Origin: Planctomycetaceae bacterium
Lineage (GTDB): Bacteria; Planctomycetota; Planctomycetia; Pirellulales; Pirellulaceae
Length of the DNA stretch: 36,183 nucleotides
Direction: 5' to 3'
Assembly (NCBI GenBank): GCA_015490875.1
Contig: WFWZ01000198.1
Coordinates: 1-36,183 of the forward strand
Each line of letters begins with the position of its first letter. Position 1 is the first letter of the stretch. Below are positions 9,363-17,246 of the stretch, piece after piece. A program made the position numbers and the translations under genes. The notes under the pieces are model-generated. The model was given only the letters and a program-made list of their open reading frames with translations, was not told the origin of the DNA and searched no databases.

Positions 9363-9649
9363 GAGGCAGGCTCCTCCGAGTTCGATTCGGTGGCACTCGG
9401 GACAGTCGCGATAGAACGTGCTTCCCACGAGCCCGACTGACGAAACTGCCGATAGCACAAAACTCGGCCGAGGCACCACAGGCCACCGGCCAGAAGCCAG
9501 CTCGCGAGAAAGAAGACCCCTACCGAGCCGACCGCCACGACGGCTCCCACCGCCCAGGCACGATCCTGCACAGCTTCGGCCAGCACCGCGCAACCGACCG
9601 CCACGACGGCGAGCCCGATCAACAGTTGCCGAAGAGAAAACTGGCGCAT
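9359..9649 (-). CDS. Small membrane protein, first gene of the ABC operon
   Basis: A 96-residue protein beginning MRQFSLRQLLIGLAVVAV, a start seen in many small planctomycete membrane proteins, with two hydrophobic segments (about residues 8-24 and 30-56) and a polar Glu/Ser-rich tail. I use ATG 9649; a TTG at 9670 would add seven residues but breaks the typical start. Its stop overlaps the next gene's ATG (ATGA), which ties it to the ABC transporter. No enzymatic motif is visible. It may be an assembly or regulatory subunit, but this is only inferred from position. Confidence 0.7.
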   Translation of the reverse strand: MRQFSLRQLLIGLAVVAVGCAVLAEAVQDRAWAVGAVVAVGSVGVFFLASWLLAGGLWCLGRVLCYRQFRQSGSWEARSIATVPSATESNSEEPAS

Positions 9650-9778
9650 CGGCACAGCCCGAGGAGACAATCCGAACGAAAAGAACAGCGCGAACTCTAT
9701 CTATCGACACCAAGCATTATACCAGGAATCCCGCCCCGCGCAGCCCCGTCATCCTCACCCCTCACCCCTCACACCTCC

Positions 9779-10264
9779 CTACCCAAACGGATCCTCCCCC
9801 TGTCCCGCTCGTTGTTGCTGCGTGGCCAATCGATCGAACTGCGACATATCCGCGCCGAACGTGCCGATGCGGACGCCGTTTCGCTTGAGAACGCGCATCG
9901 CCTGTTGGTCGATCGACACCAGCACGGCTAGCCCCACGCAAGGCACACAGGTCAGAAGCGTCACCAGAACACTGACGATCGGATGCATCATTTGACGCGT
10001 CACTCGAATCGTGAAATAAAAAGCGCCAATCACCACGGCCACAATGGCGAGGATCGGGAGCACCGTCAGGAATTTCAAAACCGGGTGATGACTCGCCGCG
10101 GCCGCCATGCCGAGACTGAACGGCACGACGACCAGGTATGCCAGGATGGAGAGGTTCAGCCCGCGCTGAGCCTTGGCAAGACTCCGGAGTACGCCCACGC
10201 TCGGAGTGCCAATCCTCCCGACATGGACGGGAGTACCGGGGGCTTCATACGGATTCTGACTCAC
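9779..10264 (-). CDS. Hypothetical membrane protein with N-terminal NPYEAP motif
   Basis: A 161-residue protein with about three hydrophobic segments (roughly residues 34-55, 64-88 and 96-118) followed by a short soluble tail. The start MSQNPYEAPGTP belongs to a recurrent planctomycete pattern in which small membrane proteins open with Asn-Pro-Tyr-x-x-Pro; its function is not known. Translation would start at GTG 10264, with a weak ribosome binding site. The tail IDQQAMRVLKRNGVRIGTFGADMSQFDRL looks like a conserved C-terminal motif, here only described. It precedes the ABC operon by about 130 bp on the same strand, so co-transcription is possible but unproven. Confidence 0.7.
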   Translation of the reverse strand: MSQNPYEAPGTPVHVGRIGTPSVGVLRSLAKAQRGLNLSILAYLVVVPFSLGMAAAASHHPVLKFLTVLPILAIVAVVIGAFYFTIRVTRQMMHPIVSVLVTLLTCVPCVGLAVLVSIDQQAMRVLKRNGVRIGTFGADMSQFDRLATQQQRAGQGEDPFG

Positions 10265-10760
10265 AACAGATCGGCGTGGAACGAAGGGGGATCAGTTCTC
10301 GGCTGGGCGATGGCCAACTCGCCGAGGAACCTAACGCATCTTGGTGGCTGCGTCAAGCAGCGAGTTGCGCCGGTCACTCCGTCGCGAAGCCATCGCGCCG
10401 CGCGACACCCGTGTCGATTTCGCCAACACAGAAACCATTGGCTGCGCAGGTAAGCCGAGTCTCACTCTAGTCCTCACAAAGAGCCGTTCGGAATCTTGAA
10501 GAACCAGCAAGCCGCCTTCTCTGCCAGACAAAACCACACGAACGCCAAGCGTTTTCGCTTTCGCACTCTCTGCGAGCTTTCATTTTCCTCTGCCTCGAAT
10601 CCATCTCCGATCGAGCAAGCGGTACGAACTGGCACGTCCGTTGCAATACGGCGTGGCCTATCTCGAAGTGCGCTGACGGGCCGCACCGAGCGTCTGCCCG
10701 GCAACCACTTTAGGACGAAAACGTCGATTGCCGAACCACTTGACCACTGAAATCGAGACC
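10265..10760. other. Intergenic region upstream of the CobN-like operon
   Basis: About 496 bp lie between two divergent genes. It should carry the promoter of the 10761-16961 operon and of the small membrane gene. I looked for a cobalamin riboswitch, a Fur-like palindrome, a tRNA and a coding ORF and saw none that hold up. Short open frames across it lack ribosome binding sites and recognisable motifs. The stretch near 10540-10600 is pyrimidine-rich (CTTTCGC, CATTTTCCTC), otherwise unremarkable. Confidence 0.45.
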
Positions 10761-11036
10761 ATGTTGCAACGCCTACCTTGGCCGTTTCCCGTCTCTCCCC
10801 TCTGGGCCATGTTGCTCCTCGCCTTGATCTGCTCCGGTTGCGGGCGAGGGAAGGTCCAGCCCCTGCCCGCCGTCACGACGGCCGTCGGCACGAAGTCCCC
10901 TTGCGCTAACTGCGAAAAGATGATCGAAGGTGTCACCGAAAAGAACCTCTTTACCTACAAAGGCGTGCAGTACGTCGTTTGCGATAAGAAGTGCGCTCAA
11001 GCCATCCGAGAATGGATCGACATGTTGGACGAATAA
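10761..11036 (+). CDS. TRASH/YHS-type cysteine lipoprotein, predicted metal binder
   Basis: A 91-residue protein. Residues 1-26 are a lipoprotein signal ending in a lipobox-like ICSG-Cys27. The mature part holds Cys48-x2-Cys51 and then Cys51-x22-Cys74-x3-Cys78. The latter fits the C-x(19-22)-C-x3-C pattern of the TRASH domain, which binds transition metals in heavy-metal trafficking and sensing proteins; the intervening FTYKGVQYVVCDKKC is YHS-like. It is therefore probably an envelope-anchored metal-binding protein. I chose ATG 10761; a TTG at 10728 is in frame but would add residues before the signal peptide. It is the first gene of the CobN-like operon and lies 35 bp before the pseudopilin, pointing to a metal-delivery or metal-acceptor role there. 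The metal is unknown. Confidence 0.75.
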   Translation: MLQRLPWPFPVSPLWAMLLLALICSGCGRGKVQPLPAVTTAVGTKSPCANCEKMIEGVTEKNLFTYKGVQYVVCDKKCAQAIREWIDMLDE

Positions 11037-11058
11037 TCCTCTCCCCCTCGCCTCAAAC

Positions 11059-11063
11059 AGGAG
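11059..11063 (+). promoter_or_regulatory. Ribosome binding site fixing the pseudopilin start
   Basis: AGGAG lies 8 nt before ATG 11072. It decides the start of the DUF1559 gene, whose frame is otherwise open 81 bp further upstream into the lipoprotein gene. Confidence 0.75.
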
Positions 11064-11071
11064 CTCTCCGA

Positions 11072-12022
11072 ATGTTGGGACGCCTCCATCGTGGTTTCAC
11101 GCTCGTCGAATTGCTCGTTGTGATCGCCATCATCGGCATCCTCATCGGTCTGCTAATGCCGGCCGTGCAGTTCGCTCGCGAAGCGGCAAGACGCATCACT
11201 TGCGGGAACCACGTCAAGCAACAGATGCTGGCGCTATTGATGTACCACGACTCCTTCGGCGCCTTTCCACCCGGACACCTGGAAACGGGAACCACGGGGC
11301 GGACGTACCGCCATCAATTCGGCTGGCAAGCCTATATCCTTCCGTATGTCGAAGAGGAAAACCTCTATACCAAGATCGACTTCACCCTGACGGCCGGCCA
11401 TCCCAAGAATCAGTTTCCAGGGCAGTATCGTGTTCCCGTCTACCTCTGTCCAAGCGATCCGATCGGACAGGTCGACACGCGCTGGGCTCCAACGAACTAC
11501 CTCGCTAACCAGGGGATTCACTGTCGGTGCCGAGGCAAAAAGTGTTCGGGCGTCTTCGGGCACAATACGTTTACCCGACTGCGCGACATTCAGGACGGCA
11601 CGTCGAACACGATTGCCATCGGCGAGACGCTCAAAGGCGACATGAACCCCGGCACACTCATCGACAACTACATCTTCGCTCGGCGCGGCGGCGGTGTTGG
11701 AGCCAACGCCGAAGATGTCCGGACCTGCCAGGCACTCGTCCCCAATGCTTCCGACCGCGCGACACGGTGGCTCGGAGGCAAGCCGGAAAACAATCTGCTC
11801 AACACGAGCCGTCCTCCCAACGACATCTACTACGACTGCAAAGCTCCCCACAACGGCTGCACCAACTTCGCGGCTCGCAGCGCCCACCCCGCCGGCGCCA
11901 CATTCGGGATGTGCGATGGTTCGGTCCAGGTCTTTTCCGACAGCATGGATCGAGCGGTGATCCAGGCACTCGGCACCAAACGGCAGGGCGAAAATGTCGA
12001 TCTCAGCCGTGCATTCCGATAA
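11072..12022 (+). CDS. DUF1559 pseudopilin (prepilin-type N-terminus, H-x9-DG C-terminus)
   Basis: A 316-residue type II secretion/type IV pilin-like protein of the large planctomycete DUF1559 family. The class III signal GFTLVELLVVIAIIGILIG begins at residue 8, with prepilin peptidase cleavage expected between Gly8 and Phe9, followed by the long N-terminal helix. The C-terminus has the family hallmark His-x9-Asp-Gly (SAHPAGATFGMCDGS). A CxCxxxxC cluster (HCRCRGKKCSG) sits mid-protein. The role of the family is poorly known; it forms surface or periplasmic pseudopilin-like structures. Its last 29 bp overlap the CobN-like gene, so the two are translationally linked. That is unusual, since DUF1559 genes often stand alone. 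Confidence 0.93.
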   Translation: MLGRLHRGFTLVELLVVIAIIGILIGLLMPAVQFAREAARRITCGNHVKQQMLALLMYHDSFGAFPPGHLETGTTGRTYRHQFGWQAYILPYVEEENLYTKIDFTLTAGHPKNQFPGQYRVPVYLCPSDPIGQVDTRWAPTNYLANQGIHCRCRGKKCSGVFGHNTFTRLRDIQDGTSNTIAIGETLKGDMNPGTLIDNYIFARRGGGVGANAEDVRTCQALVPNASDRATRWLGGKPENNLLNTSRPPNDIYYDCKAPHNGCTNFAARSAHPAGATFGMCDGSVQVFSDSMDRAVIQALGTKRQGENVDLSRAFR

Positions 12023-15000
12023 CGACGAACTGCGTCGCCTCGCGTCCCTCCCGCCTGTTCCCTTGCGAGTTAGCAGCGTGGTCGGCCTCGCTTGGCAGTG
12101 CGCAGCCGTCGCGGCCTGCCTCATCGCCGCACCGATCGCCGTTGCCAAGGCCGACGACCCGCCGACTCGCCACCGCATCGCTTTCGTCGGATTGCACGGC
12201 GGTATCTTTCCGGCGCTCCAGGAACTCAACACCTTCGACGATCTCGAACTGGTCTACTGGAGCGACGATGCTATCGCCGCGTCCTCTGTGCCGCCCGGGC
12301 CTTACCGAGTTGTGCTCATTCAACACGTTCGAGGCGAATCCCGCAAAGCCCTCGAGCAACTCGTGCGCGACGCAGTCGCCGGCGGAGCCACTCACGTCAT
12401 CTCGATTTCCGGACTCGCCGAAAAGCACCTTACCGATCTGGCCAAAGACGGAACGCTCCGAAGCGACCCTAAGCTGCGAGCGTACTACGGCACGAGCCGC
12501 ACCAATCTCGCGCGCATGCTCGCCTACATTCGCGTGAACTACTTGGGACTACCTGGCAGCGTTCCGCCTCCCGAGACGACCGACATCCGAGGCAAGATCT
12601 ACCATCCCGACCATGAAGGGCTCTTCGACGACGCTGAGGCTTTTCTCAAATGGGCCGCCAATCGAACTCAGGGACCCCGACTCGATGCACCGCGCGTCGT
12701 CGTCGCGGTCCACAGCACCCATCTGACCTTCCAACAGCCGCTGGTCGTTGCCGCACTCATTCGAGCCCTCGAAAAACAAGGACTCTTGGCAGCAGCCGTC
12801 GTCGATCTCAATCCCGCCTACGAACGCGCCGTCGCGGCGCTTTCGCCGCAAGTTGTCCTCCATACGTGCCACAGTCGCGAGTCGGTCCGGTTTCGGGAAA
12901 CGATCGGCGTTCCGCATGTCCAGTCGGTCTTTGTCCGTTCCCCCGCCATCAATGAGTGGCGCACGAGTGTCACCGGTTTATCGGCCAGCGATCTGGCGTT
13001 TCAGCTTACGAGCCAGGAGCTTTTAGGAGCGATCGAACCACTGGTAGGATCGGGCGTCGACAGCGTCGGCGCGGCTCGCGACTTCCAGCCGATCCCCGAT
13101 CGCATCGAACACATCGCACGTCGTGTCGCCGGCTGGTGCCGACTCGCCACGCGCTCCGATGCCGAGAAACGCATCGCCATCATCTACTACGATCGGGAAG
13201 CCGGTAAAGGGGAACTCATGCGAGGCAGCGCGACCGGCATGTTCCTCAACGCTCCCCGGAGCGTCCTCGAGTTGCTGCGCCATCTCCGTCGAGCCGGCTT
13301 CAAGGTAGAGGATCTGCCAGCGACTGAGGAAGCGCTCCTGGAACGCCTTCAAGATCACGGGCGACTCATCGGGCCGTGGAACGCTCGGTTGCTCGAGCCG
13401 CTCGCCCGAAGCGGGCATGCCGCACTCGTTCCCGTCGAAACGTATCGCCGGTGGCTGGAGGAACGTGTTCCGGAAGCCCAGCGTCAGCGTCTGATCGAAA
13501 CGTGGGGAGAGCCTCCCGGCAAGTTCATGGTGTGGCGTAACGGCGAGCAGGCTTATTTCGTGATTCCCAAAGTAACGTTGGGGAACATCATTCTGCTGCC
13601 GCAACCGCTTCGCGGCGAAGCCTTCGATACGTCCAAACTGCACGACCTCCGCGTGCCACCTCCGCACAACTATATCGCCACATACTTCTGGCTCGAAGAA
13701 ACCTTCGGTGCCGACGCACTCATCCACTTCGGAACGCACGGAAGCGAGTTCCTGCTCCCAGGCAAACCGACGGGGCTCTCCCGTTCGGACTGGCCCGACA
13801 TCCTGATGGGCGGCATGCCCAATATTCAGCCGTGGGTGATCAATAACCTCGGTGAATCATCCCCCGTGCGACGCCGAGCATACGCTCTCCTCGTCGACCA
13901 CCTCGTTCCCCCCTCGGTCGCCGCCGAACTCTCCGATGAGCTGGCCAATCTCCATGCCGACATCGACAAGTGGATGACGCTTCCAGACGGAGCCCTCAAG
14001 GAAGCGTTCCGGTCGCGGATCGCCCAGCAGGTGCGCGACCAGCATCTGGCGCAAGACCTTGGCTGGCCCGAATTGCCGCGGGACGCACAGTTGTCAGACG
14101 CGCAAATCCAGGAGCTCCTCGCCTACCTTCACGATCTGCACAATGAGACCATTCCCGTATCGCTCCATATCCTCGGCACACCTCCGCCCCTGGATCTTCA
14201 GGTGCCGTGGATCGTGACGTGCCTGCGTCGCCGCTTTCTCGAAGAACTCGACGAAGTCATTGAAGTTCCCCCCGAAGAGTCGCTCACCGAAGGAGACCGT
14301 CTGAAGTACCTGCGCGCTCGAGCCGAAGACCTCGTGAACCAGATGCTGCGCAACGGTCTCGGTCCGCTCGAGGCACTCCAGTCGGTCGGAGCATCCAAGG
14401 TCACGGACCTCGAGAAGCTGTCCGACGCTTTGCGGCGAGACTTGGAGCAGATCCCTCGCTTGTATAAAGGCTTTGAGGGGACGGGAGCGGAAATCGAGCG
14501 CATTCGAGAGGCACTGCAGGGGCGGTTCATCCCACCGGGCCCTGGCAACGGACCCGACCGCAATCCGTCGGTTCTTCCGACGGGACGCAACATGTACTTG
14601 ATGAATCCTGAGGAAGTTCCCAGTCAGCCATCATGGGAAGTTGGTGTGCGTCTGGTCGACCAGATGCTCGACCAGTATCAGCGGGATCATGGCCGGTATC
14701 CACGCCGCGTCGCGTTTTCCCTCAACGCCTTCGCCACCTTTCAAGACTATGGAGTGATGGAATCTCAGATCCTCTACCTGCTGGGAGTTCGTCCCGTCTG
14801 GGATACGAACCAGCGCGTGCGTGATCTGGAATTGATTCCTCGCGCCGAACTGGGACGTCCTCGCATCGACGTTTTCATCTCGGTGCTCGGATACTACCGC
14901 GACATGCTTCCGTCGCGTATGAAGCTTCTCGACCAGGCCGTCCGCCTCGTGGCGGCTGCAAAAGAAGAATCCGACAACGCCGTCCGGGAGAACACGCAGA

Positions 15001-16136
15001 GAATCGCGGGCAAACTGGCCGAACGCGGCCTCGATGCTGCCCTCGCCGACGAACTGGCACTCGCCCGGATCTTCGGGGCGCCTCCCGGCCAGGTCGGAAG
15101 CGCCGGGTATTACTACCTCATCGAACGTTCCGGCGAGTGGGATACGCGCGAGGAGTTGATGGACGCGTACCTTAGCTTCGCCCGGCATGCCTACACGGGA
15201 TCGCAGTGGGGAACGGCGGCTCCAGAGACATATGATCTCCAGATTCAAGGTTGCGACGTCCTTTTGCGAAGCTGGTCCGACCGGACCCGCAGCCCCCTTT
15301 CGAACAAATACGTCTGGTACAAGGGTGGAAGCCTCTCGGCGGCCATTGCGCATCTTACGGGAAAGGAGCCTCAATGGTTCCTTTCCGATGTGCGTGACCC
15401 GGATACGGCGAGGTTGATCGAAGCGAAGGATGCGCTGCGACGCGACTTTCGCGTGCGCTTGTTCAACCGGAAGTGGATCGAAGGCATGATGAAAGAAGGG
15501 TATGCGGGTGCCGACCAGATCGCCGTGCATGTGAGCAATACCTACGGATGGAAGATCATGCGGGAGAAGAGCGTCACGGACGACGTTTGGGAAGAGATCG
15601 TCGACGTCTATCTCCGCGACAAGAAGAATCTGCATGTTCGCTCTTGGTTCGAGTCGGTCAATCCGTTCGCCTACCAAGAGGTGACGGAAATCTTGCTCGA
15701 GGTGATGCGCAAAGGATACTGGTCTGCCGACGAGGCGACTCGCGTGGAGGTGGCTCGAGCCTATGTCGAGTCGGTCCTCGAGCATGGTGAGGGAGGAGGA
15801 TTGCGGGGCGGAGGGAACGAGAAGCTTCGACAGTTCGTTCTTGAGACCCTTCGAGCGGCTCCGGACCAGGCGGATCGGAAACTCGCGGAGGCGTTCGAAC
15901 GAGCGCCCGGTGAGAGGGACGGCCAGGTCGCCGAGTCCGCCGCGCCGTCGGCACCGTCCAAGGTTGCGGATGCCAAGGGTTCGGTTTCCGAGACCGTCGA
16001 AGGCCCTAAGCTGGAACGTCGCGATTCGACTCCGGCCCCTCGGCCGGCATCGCGTCGATCGTGGTGGCTCATCGGAAGTCTCGTGGTCGCCGGCCTGCTT
16101 CTGGTGGCCGGTTATCGCTGGGGGCATCGCCACTGA
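11994..16136 (+). CDS. Exported, membrane-anchored CobN/Mg-chelatase H-family protein (HmuS-like)
   Basis: A 1380-residue member of the CobN/BchH tetrapyrrole-chelatase family. The core signatures are HFGTHGSEFLLPGK (from residue 578), PNIQPWVINNLGESSP just after, and the C-terminal WIEGMMKEGYAGADQ (about 1161-1175) with NPFAYQEVTEILLEVMRKGYW. Unlike cytoplasmic CobN it has an N-terminal hydrophobic signal ending near AVAKA-DD (about residue 53) and a C-terminal Ala/Pro/Ser linker followed by a transmembrane helix (about 1353-1374) and a basic tail. The main body should therefore face the periplasm. No AAA+ partner (CobS/CobT or ChlI/ChlD) is present. The following genes are a TolQ/ExbB channel and DUF2149, as with HmuS-HmuU-HmuV in Bacteroidetes haem loci. 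ATG 11994 lies inside the pseudopilin gene; later non-ATG starts exist. Whether it inserts or removes metal cannot be read from sequence. Confidence 0.9.
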   Translation: MSISAVHSDNDELRRLASLPPVPLRVSSVVGLAWQCAAVAACLIAAPIAVAKADDPPTRHRIAFVGLHGGIFPALQELNTFDDLELVYWSDDAIAASSVPPGPYRVVLIQHVRGESRKALEQLVRDAVAGGATHVISISGLAEKHLTDLAKDGTLRSDPKLRAYYGTSRTNLARMLAYIRVNYLGLPGSVPPPETTDIRGKIYHPDHEGLFDDAEAFLKWAANRTQGPRLDAPRVVVAVHSTHLTFQQPLVVAALIRALEKQGLLAAAVVDLNPAYERAVAALSPQVVLHTCHSRESVRFRETIGVPHVQSVFVRSPAINEWRTSVTGLSASDLAFQLTSQELLGAIEPLVGSGVDSVGAARDFQPIPDRIEHIARRVAGWCRLATRSDAEKRIAIIYYDREAGKGELMRGSATGMFLNAPRSVLELLRHLRRAGFKVEDLPATEEALLERLQDHGRLIGPWNARLLEPLARSGHAALVPVETYRRWLEERVPEAQRQRLIETWGEPPGKFMVWRNGEQAYFVIPKVTLGNIILLPQPLRGEAFDTSKLHDLRVPPPHNYIATYFWLEETFGADALIHFGTHGSEFLLPGKPTGLSRSDWPDILMGGMPNIQPWVINNLGESSPVRRRAYALLVDHLVPPSVAAELSDELANLHADIDKWMTLPDGALKEAFRSRIAQQVRDQHLAQDLGWPELPRDAQLSDAQIQELLAYLHDLHNETIPVSLHILGTPPPLDLQVPWIVTCLRRRFLEELDEVIEVPPEESLTEGDRLKYLRARAEDLVNQMLRNGLGPLEALQSVGASKVTDLEKLSDALRRDLEQIPRLYKGFEGTGAEIERIREALQGRFIPPGPGNGPDRNPSVLPTGRNMYLMNPEEVPSQPSWEVGVRLVDQMLDQYQRDHGRYPRRVAFSLNAFATFQDYGVMESQILYLLGVRPVWDTNQRVRDLELIPRAELGRPRIDVFISVLGYYRDMLPSRMKLLDQAVRLVAAAKEESDNAVRENTQRIAGKLAERGLDAALADELALARIFGAPPGQVGSAGYYYLIERSGEWDTREELMDAYLSFARHAYTGSQWGTAAPETYDLQIQGCDVLLRSWSDRTRSPLSNKYVWYKGGSLSAAIAHLTGKEPQWFLSDVRDPDTARLIEAKDALRRDFRVRLFNRKWIEGMMKEGYAGADQIAVHVSNTYGWKIMREKSVTDDVWEEIVDVYLRDKKNLHVRSWFESVNPFAYQEVTEILLEVMRKGYWSADEATRVEVARAYVESVLEHGEGGGLRGGGNEKLRQFVLETLRAAPDQADRKLAEAFERAPGERDGQVAESAAPSAPSKVADAKGSVSETVEGPKLERRDSTPAPRPASRRSWWLIGSLVVAGLLLVAGYRWGHRH

Positions 16137-16699
16137 TGGATGCGCTCTTTCAAATCCTCTACCGACTCACGACGGCACTGCTCGTCCCAGTCGTGCTGAT
16201 GTTGTTGAGTCTCTTGGCTTGGTCTCTGTTTCAGGTCGGGGCGTGGCTGGCGGAGTGGCGAAAACGAAGACGAACCAGTCCGCGCAACCGCTGGAATGTT
16301 GCGAGCGACTTGCCCACTATCCTTACGAATGACGCAGACGTGTCTCCTCTGCTCCTCGAAGTGGAGTGGCAGATGACCTGCCGACTCAGTCGCCTGCGAT
16401 GGGCCGTGCGCCTCGGCCCCATGTTGGGCTTGATGGGAACGCTGATTCCGATGGGACCGGCCCTGCTGGAGTTTTCCTCGGGCGACCCGTCGGCGGCTGC
16501 TCGACAGATCGTCATCGCCTTCGCGACGACCGTTGTCGGGCTGTTGATTGCCGGGATCAACTACACGCTATGGCAGATTCGACGCATCTGGTATGCGCGC
16601 GATCTTCTGGAGTTCGAACAGGAAACGTGCAACCGTGAACCTACGCAAGTCGATCAGGATACCGCGTCCGATGTTGGGCCGACGGCGATTGTGGGATGA
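16136..16699 (+). CDS. MotA/TolQ/ExbB proton-channel family protein (HmuU-like)
   Basis: A 187-residue inner-membrane protein with three hydrophobic segments (about residues 12-36, 92-112 and 125-146), a cytoplasmic loop between the first two, and the family signature GPMLGLMGTLIPMGPAL followed by AFATTVVGLLIAGINYTLWQ. ExbB/TolQ proteins form pentameric channels that convert the proton gradient into motion with an ExbD/TolR partner. ATG 16136 overlaps the CobN-like stop (TGATG), indicating translational coupling; the frame is open upstream only as a shadow of that gene. Partner candidates are the DUF2149 protein downstream and the C-terminal helix of the CobN-like protein upstream. Confidence 0.9.
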   Translation: MDALFQILYRLTTALLVPVVLMLLSLLAWSLFQVGAWLAEWRKRRRTSPRNRWNVASDLPTILTNDADVSPLLLEVEWQMTCRLSRLRWAVRLGPMLGLMGTLIPMGPALLEFSSGDPSAAARQIVIAFATTVVGLLIAGINYTLWQIRRIWYARDLLEFEQETCNREPTQVDQDTASDVGPTAIVG

Positions 16700-16961
16700 G
16701 ACCGACGACGAGGACCCACTGGCCGGCATGGCCAATCTCTTCGATGTGGCCCTGGTCTTCATGATCGCGCTGGCCGTAGCGCTCGTCGCCCGCCTCGCTA
16801 CGGATACTAGCGAGCTTGGTTCCTCGGCCCAGGCGGAGACGCGAGCTGCCGAGAAACTCGACCGCTATCGAGTCTCCAAGGAACGTCTCCGCGGGCGCGG
16901 AACGCGTTTGGGAACTGCCTACCGCCTCCCCAACGGCGATGTCGTTTATGTGCCCGATTGA
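16671..16961 (+). CDS. DUF2149 family protein, possible ExbD-like subunit (HmuV-like)
   Basis: A 96-residue protein with a short basic/acidic cytoplasmic N-terminus, one transmembrane segment DPLAGMANLFDVALVFMIAL and a soluble domain of about 55 residues ending VVYVPD. The DPLxGxANLFDVAxVF signature identifies DUF2149. Asp25 lies at the start of the helix, where ExbD/TolR/MotB carry their essential proton-accepting Asp; the functional parallel is my inference. I give ATG 16671; GTG 16635 is an equally spaced alternative that would add 12 residues. Either way the start lies inside the TolQ-like gene, so the two are coupled. Last gene of the operon. Confidence 0.82.
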   Translation: MLGRRRLWDETDDEDPLAGMANLFDVALVFMIALAVALVARLATDTSELGSSAQAETRAAEKLDRYRVSKERLRGRGTRLGTAYRLPNGDVVYVPD

Positions 16962-17043
16962 GCCACATTATCCGGAGATGATTTAGAGCGTACAATAGAC
17001 CTATTCATTCCTCTCAGCGTTCTTCGCGTCTCCGCGAGAACCC

Positions 17044-17142
17044 CTCTCTGCGCCTCGGCTCCCCTCCGCGTCCGAGCGAGTTCCCTTGGTTGGCGGCATC
17101 TCGCGGAGTCGCGGAGTCGATCTCTCGCCGAGGCGCAGAGAG
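17044..17142. repeat. Inverted repeat between converging operons
   Basis: The 16-bp arm at 17044-17059 (CTCTCTGCGCCTCGGC) is perfectly repeated in reverse at 17127-17142, and the pairing resumes beyond a bulge (GGGTT near 17150 with AACCC near 17039). TCTCCGCGA/TCGCGGAG blocks repeat around it. It lies between the ends of the DUF2149 gene (+) and the ybhR-type gene (-), so it could serve as a bidirectional terminator. Similar CTCTGCGCCTCCGCG repeats are scattered through many environmental genomes. Confidence 0.7.
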
Positions 17143-17246
17143 CGCGGAGAGGGTTATTAGGGAGAGCGCGAAACAGAACCCGTCAGCATCGTTCCCATTC
17201 TCGGGAACTTTGCATGCGGCCGGTAGTTTTGTGACATCCCGAATAC

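Noticed and set aside
10265..10760. Possible cobalamin riboswitch or Fur box upstream of the CobN-like operon
   Set aside because: I searched for the B12-box core and for a Fur-like palindrome by eye and found no convincing match.
14631..16133. 500-codon minus-strand frame opposite the 3' half of the CobN-like gene
   Set aside because: Same reason: no motif, and the plus strand carries conserved CobN signatures throughout.
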